Assembly: GCA_001803875.1 (NCBI GenBank)
Contig: MHEO01000007.1
Location: forward strand, 12,501-19,547
Origin: Nitrospirae bacterium RIFCSPHIGHO2_01_FULL_66_17
GTDB taxonomy: Bacteria; Nitrospirota; Nitrospiria; 2-01-FULL-66-17
Direction of reading: 5' to 3'
Length of the DNA stretch: 7,047 bases
Under the pieces are notes generated by a model. It made no database searches and was not told the origin of the DNA. It worked only from the letters and a program-made list of their open reading frames with translations. Below, one piece after another: positions 5,560 through 7,047 of the stretch; position 1 is the first letter of the stretch; every line of letters starts with the position of its first letter. The translations under genes and the position numbers were made by a program.

Positions 5560-6023
5560 ACGACCGTCGACCGTGGTCCACGTTGGGCCGAGATCTCCCT
5601 GTCTGGTGGGAGCCCGGCATCCCATGCGATGACTGTGCCCGACCGAGCGAGCGAACGGTGCTCCTGCTGTACGGGGAGGCGCTGGCCGCGCTGCGCCGGG
5701 CGCGCCGGCTCGGGGACCCACGCGCCGACCTGGGCCGCGCCCTGTCAATTCTGACCGAACTGGCCGCGTCGTTGGCCGAACGGGAGGATCGCGAGGCGGT
5801 CCTCAATCTGGCGTCGCTCTACCACTATATGATTCATCGCCTGATGGAGGCGGTTGAATGCGGGAATCCGGTCCCGATCATTGAGGTCGAACGGCTGTTG
5901 CAAGCCCTCTGGGAAGGTTGGGTTCAGGTGATTCAATCCGACGTCGTCGGCGGGTTTCCCGACTCGCTGGAGGAACACGACCGCCCCGCCTCGTCCCCTC
6001 CGTCGCTTCTGTCCGCATCGTAA
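5556..6023 (+). CDS. fliS: FliS-like flagellin export chaperone
   Basis: FliS is a cytoplasmic helical-bundle chaperone that binds the flagellin C-terminus, prevents early polymerisation and delivers it for export. This 155-residue protein matches the FliS core. SERTVLLLYGEALAAL (31-46) corresponds to the usual P-ELI-MLYDGAL segment, ALSILTELAASL lies near 62-73, NLASLYHYMIHRLMEA (about 84-99) matches the NL-LY-Y---RL-EA helix, and VERLL-ALWEGWVQV (about 110-124) matches the last helix with its W. The N-terminus is unusual: a Trp-rich stretch (Trp7, Trp17, Trp18) and a CDDC pair (Cys24, Cys27) replace the Tyr-containing segment that normally caps the flagellin groove. About 25 Ser/Pro-rich residues follow the last helix. 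The start codon is fixed by the ATGA overlap with fliW. Name confidence is moderate because identity is low, but context (csrA, fliW) strongly supports it. Confidence 0.75.
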   Translation: MNDRRPWSTLGRDLPVWWEPGIPCDDCARPSERTVLLLYGEALAALRRARRLGDPRADLGRALSILTELAASLAEREDREAVLNLASLYHYMIHRLMEAVECGNPVPIIEVERLLQALWEGWVQVIQSDVVGGFPDSLEEHDRPASSPPSLLSAS

Positions 6024-6073
6024 CCCGCCTCACCCTCTCTGCGGCCTCCCGCGTCTTGCTTCACGCCCACTCG

Positions 6074-6101
6074 TTGACTTTTCATTGCCGATCACTATAC
6101 T
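6074..6101 (+). promoter_or_regulatory. Sigma70-like promoter of argS
   Basis: TTGACT (6074-6079) and TATACT (6096-6101) are 16 bases apart, each one base from consensus. It is the best promoter in the window and starts a new transcription unit in the 92-base gap after the FliS-like gene. The predicted start near 6108 lies downstream of the Shine-Dalgarno at 6102-6107, so transcripts from it would be nearly leaderless. Confidence 0.7.
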
Positions 6102-6107
6102 AGGGGG
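6102..6107 (+). promoter_or_regulatory. argS Shine-Dalgarno abutting the -10 box
   Basis: AGGGGG lies 8 bases before ATG 6116, a good ribosome binding site by position. It directly touches the -10 hexamer, so only transcripts started further upstream would contain it. Confidence 0.5.
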
Positions 6108-6115
6108 CTACGTTT

Positions 6116-7047
6116 ATGACGGCGACAGTGGCCCTTTCCATCAAAAAGCGAGTCGGCGAGATCCTGGAACAGGCTCTCGACCGGGCCCGTGCGTCCGGCG
6201 ACCTCCGTGGAGGGACCGCGCCGGTCTGGATGGAGACGCCCAAGCGCGGCGGGTTCGGCGACTATGCGACCGCCGTGGCCATGACGCTGGCGCCCGCGGA
6301 GAAGCGGCCGCCGCGACAGGTCGCGGACATTCTGGTCCGGCATCTCCCGCCGTCCGATCTCGTCGAGCGGATCGACATCGCAGGTCCCGGCTATCTCAAC
6401 GTGACCGTGCGCCGCGAGGCCTGGTGGGGCGTCGTGGCGGAGGTGCTGGAGGCCGGCCCCTCGTACGGTCGCGCACCCGCGTCGGCGCGTTCGGTGCAGG
6501 TGGAATTCGTGAGCGCCAACCCCACGGGCCCGCTGCACGTGGGGCATGGCCGTCTCGCCGCCGTCGGCCTGGCCCTGGCGAACCTGCTGGCCGCGGCGGG
6601 AGATCGCGTCGAGCGCGAGTACTACATCAACGACGCCGGCCGCCAGATGCGGTTGATGGGGGAGTCGGTGTGGGCGCGGTACTGCACGCTGCTGGGCCGC
6701 GACACGCCCGTGCCCGAGGACGGCTACCAGGGGGGGTACGTGGAGGAAATCGCGCGCGCGGCGATCGAGCACGCCGGCGACCGCTACCTCAACCAGCCGC
6801 GGGAGGCGGCGGTGGCCGACCTGACCGAGTTGGCCTACGGGCGGCTTCTCGACGAGATCCGGTCCGATCTCGCGCTCTACGGCGTCGAATTCGACGCGTG
6901 GACCAGCGAGCGGGAGCTCTTCCAATCCGGCGCGGTCGAGCGGGTGATCGAGATGTTGCACGCGCAGGGATACATCTTCGAGGCGGACGGCGCCCTGTGG
7001 TTTCAGTCCTCGGCGCTGGGCGACGAGAAGGACCGCGTCGTTCGAAA
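6116..7047 (+). CDS. argS: Arginyl-tRNA synthetase, 3' end missing
   Basis: ArgS is the cytoplasmic class I enzyme that charges tRNA-Arg with arginine using ATP. The first 310 residues are present of an expected 550-600; the frame runs off the window. The N-terminal Add1 tRNA-recognition domain (about 8-105) shows FGDYATAVAM and AGPGYLNV. The catalytic domain opens with VEFVSANPTGPLHVGH, the HIGH-type ATP motif being HVGH at 141-144, followed by the YYINDAGRQM block that is diagnostic of ArgS. The KMSK region and anticodon domain lie beyond the window. Nothing looks broken. It is a housekeeping gene with its own promoter and has no evident functional tie to the flagellar genes. Confidence 0.97.
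   Translation, partial: MTATVALSIKKRVGEILEQALDRARASGDLRGGTAPVWMETPKRGGFGDYATAVAMTLAPAEKRPPRQVADILVRHLPPSDLVERIDIAGPGYLNVTVRREAWWGVVAEVLEAGPSYGRAPASARSVQVEFVSANPTGPLHVGHGRLAAVGLALANLLAAAGDRVEREYYINDAGRQMRLMGESVWARYCTLLGRDTPVPEDGYQGGYVEEIARAAIEHAGDRYLNQPREAAVADLTELAYGRLLDEIRSDLALYGVEFDAWTSERELFQSGAVERVIEMLHAQGYIFEADGALWFQSSALGDEKDRVVR

Noticed and set aside
6041..6052. GCGG-CCTC-CCGC hairpin after the FliS-like gene as an intrinsic terminator.
   Set aside because: The stem is only 4 bp and the following bases are not a T-tract; too weak to list.
6095..6961. Minus-strand open frame of 288 codons opposite argS.
   Set aside because: argS on the plus strand shows diagnostic motifs throughout; the antisense product has no recognisable domain.

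Overview
The window (about 65% GC by eye) is a dense run of plus-strand genes from a flagellated, probably Gram-negative bacterium. CsrA together with FliW, a sigma-54 activator and a long two-component/HD-GYP block fit deep-branching groups such as Nitrospirota, Methylomirabilota or deltaproteobacterial relatives. FliW is typically missing from gammaproteobacteria. The phylum is an inference; nothing in the window fixes it.

Layout: (1) 2-796, the C-terminal part of a sigma-54-dependent activator, cut by the window edge. (2) 891-1349, a small coiled-coil protein resembling FliJ, behind its own sigma70-like promoter. (3) 1440-4791, a signalling block: a membrane PAS histidine kinase, a stand-alone REC protein and a REC/HD-GYP protein, the last two with overlapping reading frames. 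(4) 4841-6023, csrA, fliW and a FliS-like gene joined by two 4-base stop/start overlaps (GTGA and ATGA). (5) 6116 to the end, the first 310 codons of argS behind a clear TTGACT/TATACT promoter. All intergenic gaps are under 100 bases. No RNA genes, mobile elements or CRISPR arrays were seen.

Working model (inference): CsrA represses translation of target mRNAs, classically flagellin; FliW binds CsrA and is itself titrated by flagellin; FliS chaperones flagellin. The kinase and two receivers just upstream could link an environmental signal, and c-di-GMP breakdown by the HD-GYP protein, to this flagellin-homeostasis module. The sigma-54 activator and the FliJ-like gene strengthen the flagellar theme.

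Points for a second look: an HD-GYP domain whose usual HDIGK reads HDIGN; a csrA leader with a perfect 12-base palindrome and a bulged hairpin; a divergent FliS N-terminus with a CxxC pair; and two similar promoters lying so close to their ATG codons that near-leaderless transcripts are predicted. I found no clearly unprecedented system. The window is best read as a known flagellin-control module with an unusually tight link to a two-component/c-di-GMP cassette.
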